From: Ichthyophthirius multifiliis
Taxonomy: Eukaryota; Ciliophora; Oligohymenophorea; Hymenostomatida
DNA: 64,000 bases
Assembly (NCBI RefSeq): GCF_000220395.1
Contig: NW_004086450.1
Location: 62,001 to 126,000 of the forward strand
Direction of reading: 5' to 3'
Both the position numbers and the translations under genes were made by a program. Below the pieces are notes generated by a model. The model searched no databases, was not told the origin of the DNA, and saw only the letters and a list, made by a program, of their open reading frames with translations. The first letter of the stretch is position 1. Every line of letters begins with the position of its first letter. Positions 48,629-60,898 of the stretch are shown here, in pieces.

Positions 48629-50264
48629 TCAGAAATGAAATTCTTATTATCTAATAGCTATTTATTTATTATAATTTTTTTTTAAACTTCCAAATTATTA
48701 TTAAATTTTAATTATGTTTTCTTGCTAAGAATTATATTCTTAAAATTTATTTTACATATTATTTTAAAAAGCATTATTATTTCTAAAATTATCAGTATTA
48801 GAAGATAAGCTCGATATATCCTTATTTTATGAATTTAATTTTATAGTTTTAAGCTAAAATCCTTCAAGTTGCATCCCTTATGTCATATTACCTATATTTT
48901 TATTATTTATGGCCAAAGGAGGTTTTTTTTTAATTCTAAAATTAGCACTTTTATCATTTTTTATACTTTCATTTTATTACTAAGGAATATTATTATTACT
49001 TTTGCTTTGTATATTAATTTTTACTTTAAAAGCACTACAATATCCTTTTAAAAAAGGCTAAGAACATTAAGGACATTATAAAACTCCTTTTTATAAAATT
49101 TATTTAAAGCAACTTGAATCTATGGTATGTTCGCAGTTAAGTTTTCTTATTAATCCACAAGAATCTTTTTATAAGCAAACAATGCATTAAGGCTTAGCTT
49201 TATTCATTTCTTATCCTACAATAGAAAGTGAGTCTTGCTAATAATCCATTTGAATATCTTTAACCATTTAAAAACAAGAAACGATATAATCTGGTAAATT
49301 ATTGAATAAAACCAGCTTTGGATTTAATTAATTTTTTCCATTTGATAATTTGAGAACACCTTTTGCTTATACTTATGCTTAATTTCTAGCAGGTGGTATT
49401 TACCATTCTTCTTCTTTTTATTTTTTAAAAAGGAATTTTTAATGAACTGGATGTTGAAAGTTTTCATAACAAAAATTGCATAAATCTATATTTTCACATA
49501 TCAAACAGTGATATAAGTTTCCTACTATATTCTTTTTACCACATCCTATACAATTATGATTAAAATGAGTTACATAACGAACATTATATGAATCTTCATC
49601 AATTTTCATTTATTCTAAAATTTTATGCTTCATATCTGTTCTACACATAGGACATGTGAACTTTTCATTACTTTACATTTTATGTTCGATCCATATTCTA
49701 AGACATTTCATATGAAAATTATTTCCACATTTTACTTTGCAATATGTAATACATTAATCCTCTTTTAACTTTTTTTATTTTTATGTATCTAATAATAGAT
49801 TTGTTTTAGTAAATTTTTACCTGCTCTTAACATATACAGCATACTGTTTCTTCATCTATTTATATTCGAACTTAATCTTTATTACTTTTTTCAGTTTTTT
49901 AGTTTTTCTAAGTTACATTGTTATTTTTTTATTTTGTTGCATGTTTTAAATTTATTATATCATCGATTTCATTATCTAAATAACTTCCTTACCAGATTAA
50001 TGGATTATTAAGATTTAATCTATATTTTTTGGAAAGAACAAACAAAGTATGAATACATTAATTATTTATTCTTTATGATTAACAAGTGCATTTTATTGTA
50101 TATCCTATATTTATTTTATATTTATCACCTTTTTCATCTTTAAATTATAAATTTGTTGGACCTATTTCGTTTACAAGAAAAAGCTTTAATTCTTAAGCTT
50201 CTTCATATAATTCTTCAAAATTTTAAGGCATTTTTTATATCCAAGAAACTTATCTTGTATTCAT
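48629..50264 (-). CDS. ZSWIM2: ZSWIM2-like E3 ubiquitin ligase (SWIM-RING-ZZ-RING)
   Basis: Starts MNTRQVSWIQKMPQNFEE at 50264. A SWIM zinc finger comes first (IKCTCQSQ...QCIHTLFVL, the CxC...CxH pattern). Next is a RING with CCICQEQ, an intron, then CKVKCGNNFHMKCLRIWIE and FTCPMCR. A ZZ finger follows (HNCIGCGKKNIVGNLYHC, LICENIDLCNFCYENFQH), then a second RING (CIVCLQKD, KLNCEHTIDSSC, QCPQCSQPF). This SWIM-RING-ZZ-RING order is that of ZSWIM2/MEX, an E3 ligase implicated in animals in Fas/TRAIL-receptor-linked apoptosis; its ciliate role is unknown. Two introns are present. The C-terminal tail is low complexity and ends RQQEFHF at TGA 48629-48631. The domain order makes the assignment good despite low overall similarity. 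Confidence 0.85.
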
Positions 50265-50403
50265 TTTATATTTTTTTTTTTTTTAAATAATTTTTTTTAA
50301 AAAAAAAAAAAAAAAAAATAATAAATTACAAACTACACTAAATAATAATAAATTAATATAAATAAAAAACCACATATAATATAAGTTTTGTACAAAATAA
50401 TAA
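50265..50403. promoter_or_regulatory. Short divergent spacer with poly-A/poly-T
   Basis: A 139-base spacer between divergent start codons containing a T run followed by an A run of about 20 (50298-50319). It must carry the upstream control of both genes; nothing more specific is visible. Confidence 0.35.
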
Positions 50404-51357
50404 ATGAAAAATAATAACAAGTCTAACAAGTCACTAAATACAATGTAATTAATTGAAAAAATTCGTTTATAATCTTAAAATTAATTGGACATAAAGGAAA
50501 GTTACAATTTAGCCAGAAAAAATAATAATTCAGTTTCAAATCGTCAAATAAAATATTTAAATCCATAAACAAATCAAATTATATGCTAACTACAAAAAGA
50601 TTATTCTAATAGTTTTGGTTCTAAATAATTAATAAAAAACTCAGTTAATATTGAAATAGATAAGCATGCTAAAGAAATTATAGAGAATCATAAAAAATAA
50701 AATTCTGATTACTTATTACTCAATGATTATTAAAAAAGTAGTAAATACTTCTCATAGTAAACATCTAAGTTTATCGAATAAATAAGGAAACGCTCTAACT
50801 TCGATATATGCGACAATTTGAAATAATCTGAAAAAAAAAAGTATGATTTGAATATAAATGAAGATGCTTGTAGGATAATAAAATAAATTAATTCAGAAAT
50901 CAAAATAAGATAATCTATTTTACAATTAAAAAAACCTGAAAAAAATAACGAGTAATAAAATGATGTAAAATAATTTAATTCAGAAAAATAAAGTTCAGTA
51001 AATCTTATATCTAATATATTCTCTAAATAACCTAAGAATGTATAAATAGAATAGTAAAAATAATTTCATTTAAATGATAATGTACTGATAAAAGATGCGT
51101 AAAATTAAAAAATTAAAAACATAATATTAGAAAATAATTCTAATATTAAATAAAAAAATAATTTAGAAATACAAAAAATAGGTTTAAATGATATTAAAAA
51201 TGATAATTAAAAAAAAAAATGTTATTATAATTAATATGATTTTATTTTTTCTTATAAAAAGTAATAACCATAGATTGATTAATAATTAAATTCACCTTGT
51301 TTTAATACATAAAAAAAAAATATAAGTAAGAAAGAAATATTAGAGCTTCATTCTTGA
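50404..51357 (+). CDS. Low-complexity Asn/Lys/Gln-rich protein, unknown
   Basis: A single long frame starting MKNNNKSNKSLNTMQLIEKI, with soluble, charged, low-complexity sequence throughout (for example IEIDKHAKEIIENHKK and INEDACRIIKQINSEIK). No domain is recognised. Near the 3' end, a run of ten A residues at 51311-51320 is followed in a shifted frame by SKKEILELHS and TGA at 51355-51357; without that shift the frame runs on into A/T-rich sequence, so a base-count error or a longer C-terminus is possible. Confidence 0.5.
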
Positions 51358-51594
51358 TTAATTAAATATATATATTAAATAATATATAAGTTTATTATTT
51401 TTTTATAAATTTTAAACTAAAATTGTAATTTTTAAATATTTTTTTTTTTTTATTATAAATAATTAAAAAATTGTTTGTGATAATTAAAGTTTTTTTTTTA
51501 AAAATCAAAAAATAGAATTAATAAATTAAAAATTTGTTAACAATTTAAAATTAAAAAAAAAAAATTGAATATTTTTTAATATATTTATATTTAT

Positions 51595-51642
<48 letters not shown>

Positions 51643-51992
51643 TTATATTAAGTTTTATATATAACTATTAATTTTTATTTTTTAATATTAATTTTTTTTT
51701 GTATCATAACTTCAACTCTACTGATTGAGACGAATAGTTCTTTCTCTATAAATGATATTTTTTTTTATTTTTAATTTATTAAAATATTTTTTGTTTTCTT
51801 TTATAATCAATAGATAAATTAATTTTAATTTTTTATTATACCAAATATTCTATAAATAATAATTTTATTTAGTATAATTTTTTAAAAAGACAAAAATATT
51901 AATCAAAATTAAAATTAAATTAATGAAAAATAAAAAAAACATAAAATCTAAAATATATATATTAAAAATATATTAAAAAAAAAATATAAAAA
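51358..51992. repeat. Intergenic region with (AT)n tract
   Basis: A/T-rich spacer between two plus-strand genes containing an (AT)n run of about 41 bases at 51600-51640. No coding potential is seen. Confidence 0.7.
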
Positions 51993-53348
51993 ATGTAAAC
52001 AACTTCAGGTGAATCTGACGCAAATTAATTCTTAAAAAATCAAGAAATGGTAAAAAACTTACTTGAAACTATTGACAAAAAATCATTAGAGGAAATAAAG
52101 TTATATATAGAGACCGTAGAAAAGCAAATTAAAAATAAAAAACATCCATATTCATAATTTTCAAAAGTTTCAGAATTAATAAATACAACAAAAGATGGCA
52201 AAGGTCGTTCTTCATTACACTTTGCATCTTCTCGCGGTGACATAAAAATAGTCGATTATTTAATATCTTTACAATCTGATTTAAACTAACAAGATTCAGA
52301 GGGTAATAATGCATTCTTTATTGCTGTTTAACATGGACATTTGGACTTAGTAAAGTATTTATGTGATAATTATAAATAAGATCCTTTATAAAAACGTAAA
52401 AAAGATATAAGTGCAATCCATTTAGCCAGTTCTAATGGTGATATAAATATGATAGAATTTTTATTATAATAAAAAGCAAATATTGAAGAACCTAGTTCTT
52501 TTGGATTTCCAATTAATTGGGCTGCGGGTTATAATTAAGTGAATACAGTAAAATATTTGATATAAAAGGGAAGTTCTCTTAATGGAGATTCTAAAGGATG
52601 TATTCCTGCACCTTTAATATTAAGTGTAGATTATAATAACAAAGAGTTATTTTAAATTTTGATTAATCAAAAAGCAGATGTTAATGTGAAAGATTCGAAC
52701 GGGTGGAGTGTAGTTTAGTTAGCTGCAGAAAAAGGAAATTTAGAATTTATATAAGAATTGATAAAAAATGGAGCAGATGTAAATTATATTAATTAGGAAA
52801 AAAGCGCACTTTAATTAGCCTTTGAAAATAAATAAATGGAAGCCTATTCTTTTCTTAAAAAACATACATCAATAAGTTTTGATGAAAATTAAGCTGCTAT
52901 TAATTAATTATAAGATTAGAAATAAAATAATGATACTATTTCTTATCAACCTACTAAAGATAAAGAAAAAGCTAATGCTTTGAAAGAAAAAGGTAATATA
53001 CTTTTTAAAGATAAAAAATACTAAGAAGCTTTTGAATTTTATATTTAGGCTATTGAATATGATAACTAAGCTGTTGCTTTATACACTAATGCAGCTGCTG
53101 CGTGTATTTATTTGTAAAAATATAATGAAGGACTTTATTTTACGAAAAGGGCAAAAGTTTTGGATGAAAAATGGGTTAAAAGTTATTTCAGAGAGGCTGA
53201 AATTTACACTGCATTAAATGATTTTTCAGAAGCAGCTGTAAGCTATTGGGAATGCTTGAAAAGAGAACCAGATAATATATTATATAAAAAGTTATTCGAA
53301 TAATTGTTCTAAAAAGCAAAAGAAAAAAACAAAAAAATGAATTAATGA
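51993..53348 (+). CDS. Ankyrin-repeat plus TPR protein
   Basis: Intronless gene of 452 codons from MQTTSGESDANQFLK to TGA at 53346-53348. Six or so ankyrin repeats run from about residue 65 to 290: SSLHFASSRGDIKIVDYLI, NAFFIAVQHGHLDLVKYL, SAIHLASSNGDINMIEFLL, WSVVQLAAEKGNLEFIQEL, with the ADVN turns visible. From residue 325 come TPR units (ANALKEKGNILFKDKKYQE, AFEFYIQAIEYD, LYTNAAAACIYLQKYNEG, SYFREAEIYTALNDFSEA) like the Hsp70/Hsp90-binding TPRs of co-chaperones. The combination points to a scaffold or co-chaperone adaptor. An AHA1-like Hsp90 partner is encoded 2 kb away, but no link is implied by sequence. Domain calls are firm; function is inferred. Confidence 0.88.
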
Positions 53349-54092
53349 ATGAATGAATGAATGAATATATATAATTAATTTTAAATTCTATTTATATTTA
53401 TTTTTTTTGTAATAGCATTATATGAGTATATTTTTTCTTAATTTTTATAAAGCAGAAATATATATTTTATTTTATTTTCAAAATTATTTTAAATCATAAA
53501 TATAAAAAAGCATTTTTTAATAGATAAAATAAAAAATAAAAATTCGAATTGTTTAAATAAAAGATTTTAATCCAAATATATATTTATTTAAAACTTAATT
53601 TATTAATCAATTTAGCTTTTTAGTTTTAATAATTAATATTAAAAATTTAAAATAATGAATAAAGAATAAAAATATAAAGTAATATAAAGTCTAATAATAA
53701 TAATAATAAGATAAAATAAAATAAAGGATAATATTTAAATTAAATAAAATTAAATAATTTAAATTATAAATTAAAATAATAATAAACCCTTTGTTTGAAT
53801 TAATAAAAGCTTTTATAGATAATTACAAAAATTCAAAAAAATAAATTTAATAAAATTTACATAATCATAATTCAAATTAAATAAATATTACTTTCTTCAT
53901 ATATAATATTTATATATTATTTAATAAATTACATATTAATTTCAGTTATGAGATGATTTTTAATATTTATTCTTAATAATTTATTTAAAATATATAAATT
54001 AATATAATTAATAAGATTTAAATAATAATTATTTTAAATAATAAGATGAATTATTAATTATGATTATTTTTTTTTTTTAAAATAATTTTATA
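53349..54092. other. A/T-rich intergenic region left of the gap
   Basis: Directly after the ankyrin-TPR stop are four to five copies of the tetramer ATGA (53347-53365). The rest, up to the assembly gap, is A/T-rich without coding character. Confidence 0.55.
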
Positions 54093-54303
54093 NNNNNNNN
54101 NNNNNNNNNNNNNNNNNNNNNNNNNNNNNNNNNNNNNNNNNNNNNNNNNNNNNNNNNNNNNNNNNNNNNNNNNNNNNNNNNNNNNNNNNNNNNNNNNNNN
54201 NNNNNNNNNNNNNNNNNNNNNNNNNNNNNNNNNNNNNNNNNNNNNNNNNNNNNNNNNNNNNNNNNNNNNNNNNNNNNNNNNNNNNNNNNNNNNNNNNNNN
54301 NNN
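54093..54303. other. Assembly gap (run of N)
   Basis: 211 undetermined bases. The 14-base sequence AATAATAAGATGAA occurs both left of the gap (54037-54050) and immediately right of it (54304-54317), so the gap may sit in a repeated segment or its length may be an artefact of scaffolding. Confidence 0.95.
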
Positions 54304-54481
54304 AATAATAAGATGAAAAAATAAATTATGCTATATTTTATAAAATAATCTCGTACTTCTAAATATTTCATTTTTAATCATATACAATAATAATATTAAC
54401 TAATAAAATTTTTATAATGTATTAATGATAGAAAATAAATAAGTTAAATCTAAATAAATAAATATTTTAAATTATCTTATA

Positions 54482-54521
<40 letters not shown>

Positions 54522-55319
54522 AATATATATATATATATATATGTTTATTTATTAATTTAATTTTTTATTTTTTTAAAATAATTTTATAAAATTTTTTATT
54601 TTAATAAATAAAATAAATTTTTTTTTACTTTTCTTTTAAATTCTTAATTTTTATATTTATAACAATATATATATCTATAATTTTTTTTTCTTTTTTAAAG
54701 TTAAAATAAAATGAATAATAAATTTTAATTTTCTAATAATTACATTATATTTTATATCCAAATATTTTTTATTTTAATTAATCTTATTTTAGATATAAAT
54801 TTTATATCTATTTTTTTTTTTTCATAATAATTGATTTTTATGATATTTGTTTATTATTTTTATATAAATTATCTTTAATTGTTATGTTAGTTAATTACTT
54901 ATATGTGAAATATTATATAAATAAATATAAATTTTAATATTTGTATCTTTTTTATTTATTTTATACATTCAATATATATATATATTTTTATTTTTTATAT
55001 AATATGGCAATAATAAAATATATCTTAATTTATTAATGTAAAAAATTAAAAATATTGAATAATTTTTTTTATTTTTATTTGATAAATATTTTTTCATTAA
55101 TTATACATTATTTTATTTATACTATTTATATTTTTATTTTATAATAAATATAATAAAATATAATTAATATGTATGTATTTAATTTTTATATTATTTTATG
55201 TTTTTTTATATTTTTTTTATATTGTTTTTTAAAAATAAAATATAATAATTAAAAAATTCTAATGTTATTAAATGTTTTTATAATTTTAACAAAAAAATGA
55301 AATTTTTTAATTATAGAAA
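54304..55319. repeat. A/T-rich intergenic region with (AT)n tracts right of the gap
   Basis: About 1 kb of low-complexity sequence with (AT)n tracts near 54489-54513 and 54523-54542. Nothing with coding character was found on either strand. Confidence 0.6.
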
Positions 55320-56181
55320 TCATTCATGTACTTTTTCAAAAGTATCTATTACAAATTATTCAATAACTTTTTCGCTTTTTTATGCTGATTTTATACAAAA
55401 ATCTTTAAATTTATCATTTGTTGCCTCTATAGTAAACTTTTCAAAATAATATTTAAATAAATGACTATTCTTATTATTTTTTACATGTCTATCTCCATCA
55501 TCTGTAAATGATGTATATTTAAATACACCTTCTGCTCCTTAATATTATCCAACTCCTTTAACCAAAAATAAAAATTAATTTTAATGTACTATAAATTATT
55601 TTGTAATACCTCTATATTATATATCTATTTAAACATGATAACCAGGTTTTTTTTTGCCTCTAACAGTTACTAATGTAACCTTTTTTTATTAATGAAATAA
55701 AAAAACAATTACAATAAAAAAATACTTCTCCTGTAATATTTTATATATCATAAAATTCAATCTATTTATCAGTTGAAAGAAAAGGTTACTGTTAAATAAT
55801 TTACTAGAATTCTTGCTTAACTAATTTCAAATCAATTTTTTTTTCCTCCCTTTTTATATATATTGTTTTATTATATTTGGATTTTTTTATATTTACCATG
55901 TTCCTAATTAATTCCATTATGATACGTGTTTATCTCTTTTAATATTTTATGAATAAATTTATATTATAATTTAATATAATTTAATACTATTATTAAACAA
56001 TTTTAGAAGGGTCAACTTTTTAAGGTTCCTTTTTAGGAACACTTTAATTTTTTTACTTATCATTATCTACCCAATATGTGTAGGAAACTTCTTTACTTAG
56101 TTTTTTTTAATCTTATTGATTTAATTCTTAGTCGTTTTATATATTTTATTAATTGTTTTATTCTTCACTATCGCTTTGCAT
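55320..56181 (-). CDS. AHA1/Hch1-like Hsp90 co-chaperone (N-terminal domain only)
   Basis: Starts MQSDSEEQNNQQNIQND at 56181, followed by VSYTYWVDNDKQ, recalling the NYHW/NWHW opening of AHA1. After introns come LKLVKQEFQQII, ITGEVTLVTVRGKKKPGYHV, QIDIQY, and FLVKGVGQYQGAEGVF, ending VIEQFVIDTFEKVHE at TGA 55320-55322. GEV...xRGKK...YHxxIDIxY corresponds to the GEA...NRKGK...YE beta-meander that binds the Hsp90 middle domain and stimulates its ATPase. The total, about 230 residues, has room for the AHA1 N-domain but not for the C-terminal domain, so it is more like yeast Hch1. Similarity is recognised by pattern, not alignment, so the call is moderate. Three introns are present. Confidence 0.6.
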
Positions 56182-56789
56182 TTTTAATTTTAATTTTTTT
56201 AAAAAAAAAATTTAAGATACTTTTTTATTTTGTAATTTTTTATAAAAATAAATCTTTGTTTTTTTTTGTTCTTTTTTTCTAAAAAGAACAAATTTAATTT
56301 TTGAATTATTTCTCCTTTAAGTATTATTTTAAAAATGAATATAAATTTCTATATATAAAATAAAAATTATTTTTATTTTAATTGAATTTAAAAAAAAATT
56401 CTTTTTATTATTAATAAATAAAATGATTATGAAAAATAATTTATAATATTATTATGTTAAAATTAATATAACATTCCTTATTAATATATATATATATATA
56501 TACGAATTAAAAAATATAAAATTTATTTTAATTTTAACTATAATATGTTTTGAATTATACTTTATTATTTTAATAATTCAATAAAATATTTGACTTTTAT
56601 TTTTTTAAGTATTTTCTTTTTGGAAAAATTCCAATTTAATTCATTATAATTTTTTTATTTTCTATTTTTATCTATTATAATAAAATTTATTTTTAAGTAT
56701 TTTTATTTTTTAAAATTAAACATTCATATTATAAAATCTAAAAAAAATAAATATATATGATTATCTATTTTTATACAATAAATATTTAT
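56182..56789. other. A/T-rich spacer between two minus-strand genes
   Basis: About 600 bases with a short (AT)n stretch near 56484-56502. No coding potential is seen. It separates the acidic-tailed coiled-coil gene from the start of the AHA1-like gene. Confidence 0.55.
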
Positions 56790-57248
56790 TCAACTTTTTT
56801 AATCGTCAACTTAATCATCATCTTAATCATCATCATCTTAACCATTATCTTAATCATTATCTTAATCATCATCTTAATCATCTGCTTTATCATCAACTTA
56901 ACCATCATCTTAATCTTAATCATCTTCTTATTCTACTTCTTCTACTTATTCTTATTCTTATTCTTATTCTTATTCTTATTTTTCTTCTTATTCTTCTTCT
57001 TATTCTTATTCTTATTCTTCTTCATTATTTTCATTTAAATCATCGTTTTCTTATTTTTTATTTTATATATTATCTTAATCTTTTTTATTTTTTTCGTCAT
57101 CACCATCTTTTTCTTAAAGATAAAGTTATTTTAACTAAGGTTTTTTTCCATTTTTTATTTGTTTTTTATCAACATCTTATAATATAAAGTCTTTTTATTT
57201 TTAGCATTAATAATTTTTTTTAACTCTAGAAGGAGATAAATTCTTTTT

Positions 57249-57294
<46 letters not shown>

Positions 57295-60200
57295 CTAATT
57301 TTATATTTGTTTAAGCATTTTAAATAAAATCTTTTGGAGCTGATAAATCAAAAACACTATTATAAATTTTATTATTTTTATTAAATGATGATTATTCACT
57401 GTTTTTCCCTAAAACATTATTCACAGGGATGCTTAAAGAATTATTTATTGGATTATTAAAAATGCCAAGAGTTAATCTATTATTATTTTCTATAGTTTCA
57501 CTTTAATTTTCAAGTATTTTTTGGTTTCTTTATTAATATTAATCTTTTATTTTTATAATAAAATTTAGATTTTAGTTATTATTTAAAATATTTATAAAAA
57601 AAATAAACCTTTATTTATATTATCAAAAAATAAATTCCTTTCTATTTCTTAATCTTTTAATTTAATAAATTTTAATTTTTTTTTTATTTTTATTTTTTTT
57701 ACTAAAAGTATTTTAAATTTACGATTATCTTTATTATTCTAATAATCTAAATTAATAATTTTTAAGATTAGTTTTTCTTATTTATTCTTAATTTTCTTCA
57801 AAAAGAGGCGGTAAAATTTTATTTTTGGAATGTTCTTTCATCATTTAATTATTATTATTATTATTTTTAAAAAATTAATTATTTTCCTATTCTTATTCAT
57901 ATTTTTTAAGTTTATTTTTCATTCTTATTATTTCATTTTCTTTAACTCTAGTAATTGTTTATGAGGAAGCAAGCATATCTCTAAGCATTTTGCTTTCATT
58001 TTCTTTCTATTCGACTAACTTTTTTAATTCTTTTTTTTATATATTATATAAAACTATTTAAACTAAAAAAATATTAATACCTGGAACCATTTTTTTAGAA
58101 TATTCTTCTAGTTGTTTTTGCATTTTTTATAAATCAAATTTCATTTTTTCATTCTTATAATAAAAAAAATATAAATCTAAAAATATTTTTCTTTATAAAA
58201 AAGTGTTTTTATTTTTATTTACATCGTTATGAAGCATTATTTTTAATTTATTAAAATTTATATATTATTATTCTTTTTTATCTAGCTTTTCTTGTATTGC
58301 TCTATGTTTTGCATTTAATTATTTCAACTTTTTTATTTTATAATATAAATTGATATTGTTTTATTTTACTTTTAAATCTTTTTCTTCGTTTAATTATACT
58401 AATTCTTTTATATTTGATTCTAATTTTTAATTTTCATTTTAATTTTCTTAAATCTTAATTTATTATTTTTCATTTATTATATAATTATATTTTTAATAAT
58501 ACTTATTATTCTAATTGTTTAATCATCTCTTTGTCATCTTATATATTTTTTTTATATTTTTATACTAAAGTATTTGATTTTTAATTAATTCTTATTTTAA
58601 TTTAAAAAATAAATAAATATTCACAAAAATAATCAATTTTACTATTCTAACATTTCATTTTCCTCGTTAGCATTAATCAATTTATCATTTAAATCTTATA
58701 TTAATTAATCTTTTTATCTTAATTAATTTAAATATTCTTCTTATAAAATATTCATTTCATTAATTTCATTTTATTTCTAATATTTAATGAGTTATTAAAA
58801 TAAATATTTTGTTTTTTATTAAATATATATTACATCTTTTAATTAATTAATATTAGATTATTCAAGTAAATTTAATTTGTTTTCATAATATTCTTTTTAT
58901 TTATTTAATTTTTATTCTATTTCTAGATTTTATTTTTAAATTGTATTATTCATCACTTATAGTTATTTATTTATATTTTAATTCTCCAATAAACATATTT
59001 TTTGATTATTTTATAATTCATCAAATGATTCCTATTTTTACTTTTTTTCTATTTAAAGTTAATCTATATCATTTTTTGCTTGCACTAAATTATTTTCATA
59101 CTATAGAAGTTTTTCGTCTTTTAATTATTATTCCTAAATTATATTAAAATATTCTTTTTTTCAAAACAAAAATATATATATATATATAATTACTTATTCA
59201 ATTTAATAAATTTTATTTTCCAAATCTTTGCATTTTTCTTCAGTAGTTTTCAATTAGATTTGAATTTTCCTTTATTTGTTTTATTAAATTATATAAATAA
59301 TATAAAAATACTGTTTTTATTCTGTTAACTATTCTAACTCTTTATTTTTTTATTCTTCAATTTCTTTTACATTTCCTTCTAATTCGTTAAGTTGACTCTT
59401 TTTGATTTTTTAGATACTTATAATTTTTTTATTTTTATTTTTTAAATTTATAATTTTTAAAAAAAAACTCAAATTATTCTCTATATTCAAAAAGTTATTT
59501 CTCTAACTTCTATATTTCATTTGTTTAATGGGCAATAATTTCTTTGTCTTATTCTTTTTCAACCATTATTTCATACTAACTTTATTATTTATCAATAACT
59601 GATTTTTTAAAACTCTTTTTTATATCTCTTTATTATACTTTTCTTTTTTTATATATAATTAAAAAATAATTACATATGTTTTTACTATAATTCTTATTAA
59701 GATTCACTATTTTATTTTTAAATTTAAGTAATACTCTAAAAATAAAAATATAAATAAAGTTTATTTAGTATTTATAACTTAAATTATTTTTACATTTTAT
59801 AGTTCATTAATTGTTTTTTAATTGATTGAGAGTTCTTATTTTTGAGATTATATTTATTTTTAAAGATCTTATTACTCTTATTTCTTTTATTTATATAAAG
59901 CATATATTAAATATTTTATTTATTTACATTTTATTCCGAATTGGCTATTTATTCTTTAAAGGTTATTTCATTATTTTAATATTATTATATCTAATAATAA
60001 AAAAAATATATTAAACTATTAATTTTTAATACTGTTTGTTATTATTAATCAATAGTTAATTTATTTTCATTTATGATTTTCTCGAATTTGCTTAATCTAA
60101 AATTCAATAGTAAATTATTTAAACAAAAAACTAAAATAAAAATATATAAATAACCTTTCTGTTAATATTTATATTTATTTATCTCTTATTTCAACTTCAC

Positions 60201-60470
60201 TTTTTAATGATTTATTTTTTACAACTAATGTTAATTCATTATTTTAAAGCTATTTATTTATTTTTAAATTAGTTTTTAATAATAATTATTATTACATCCA
60301 TTATACTTTTTGATGATTATATTTATTGTTTTAAATCTTTTAAAATTCCTTTTGCTTCATCAATTTCTTTTTTAGTTTCATCAAAATTATTATCTTATAT
60401 TTCTTTTAATTGTTAAATAAATAAAATTAACTAAAAATAAGTTAAAAACAGTTTAATGAAGTGCTCATTT
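56790..60470 (-). CDS. Long coiled-coil protein with acidic repeat tail
   Basis: Minus-strand, many-exon gene (intron spacing suggests more than ten) ending at TGA 56790-56792. Exons give continuous heptad-type helix: QLKEIQDNNFDETKKEIDE, LTLVVKNKSLKSEVEI, SVIDKQQSQYEIMVEKEQ, EIIAHQTNEIQKLEKQLFE. Near the C-terminus it becomes globular (RLTLGIFNNPINNSLSIP, SVFDLSAPKDFIQN), then about 90 residues of almost only Glu, Gln, Asp and Asn (EEEQEQEQ, DDDQDNDQ). This tail is encoded by hexamer and 12-mer tandem repeats (56811-57030). The 5' end is uncertain: coding character (NDNLIKNEHFIKL) reaches about 60490 with no clear ATG. Cytoskeletal or cilium-associated roles are typical of such proteins but cannot be shown here. 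Confidence 0.62.
56811..57030 (-). repeat. Coding minisatellite: (GAATAA)n and GAT-rich repeats
   Basis: On the coding strand the 3' end of the coiled-coil gene is built of GAATAA hexamers (56941-57010) and GATGATGATTAA-type units (56811-56900). They keep one frame open, giving a Glu/Gln then Asp/Gln tail. On the opposite strand the same bases give a long hydrophobic frame that is an artefact. Confidence 0.75.
57254..57291. repeat. (AT)n microsatellite in an intron
   Basis: An (AT)n tract of about 38 bases lies between the exon ending in SAPKDFIQN and the next downstream exon of the minus-strand coiled-coil gene, and so is probably intronic. Confidence 0.6.
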
Positions 60471-60898
60471 TTAATTAAGTTATCGTTATTGAATTTTATA
60501 TATAAATAAGCCTTTTATTATATTAAAAAATGTTATAAAATAATATTTTATTTTATATTACGATTATTTTAAAGTTAATAAATAATTTTATTATTTAGAT
60601 TATATAATATTTTTTTATTTATATTTTTTTTCTTTAAAAAGATTAAATAATTAAATATTAATGAAATATTATTTATTTATAATTTACAAAGCTTTTTAAA
60701 TATATTATTAATTCAAAAACTAAAATATATAATTTTATTATTATTAGCCTATAAATTTTATTTTTTTATAAATAAAAATAAAAAATATCAGCCAATATAT
60801 TTTTTTAAAATTAATAAATAATAAAACTGTATTAAATAATATTTTATTATTTTTAATTTATTCGTTAAAATATAAATTATAAAAAATATAATATCTAA
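60471..60898. other. Divergent A/T-rich spacer
   Basis: About 430 bases between the uncertain start of the coiled-coil gene and a plus-strand ATG. No element other than A/T-rich runs is seen. Confidence 0.5.

Noticed and set aside
54054-54371. Minus-strand frame crossing the run of N
   Set aside because: Most of it is unknown sequence; no real coding evidence.
56757-57038. Plus-strand very hydrophobic 93-residue frame
   Set aside because: It is the reverse of the acidic repeat tail of the minus-strand coiled-coil gene; the Ile/Leu/Phe repeats are an artefact of the microsatellite.
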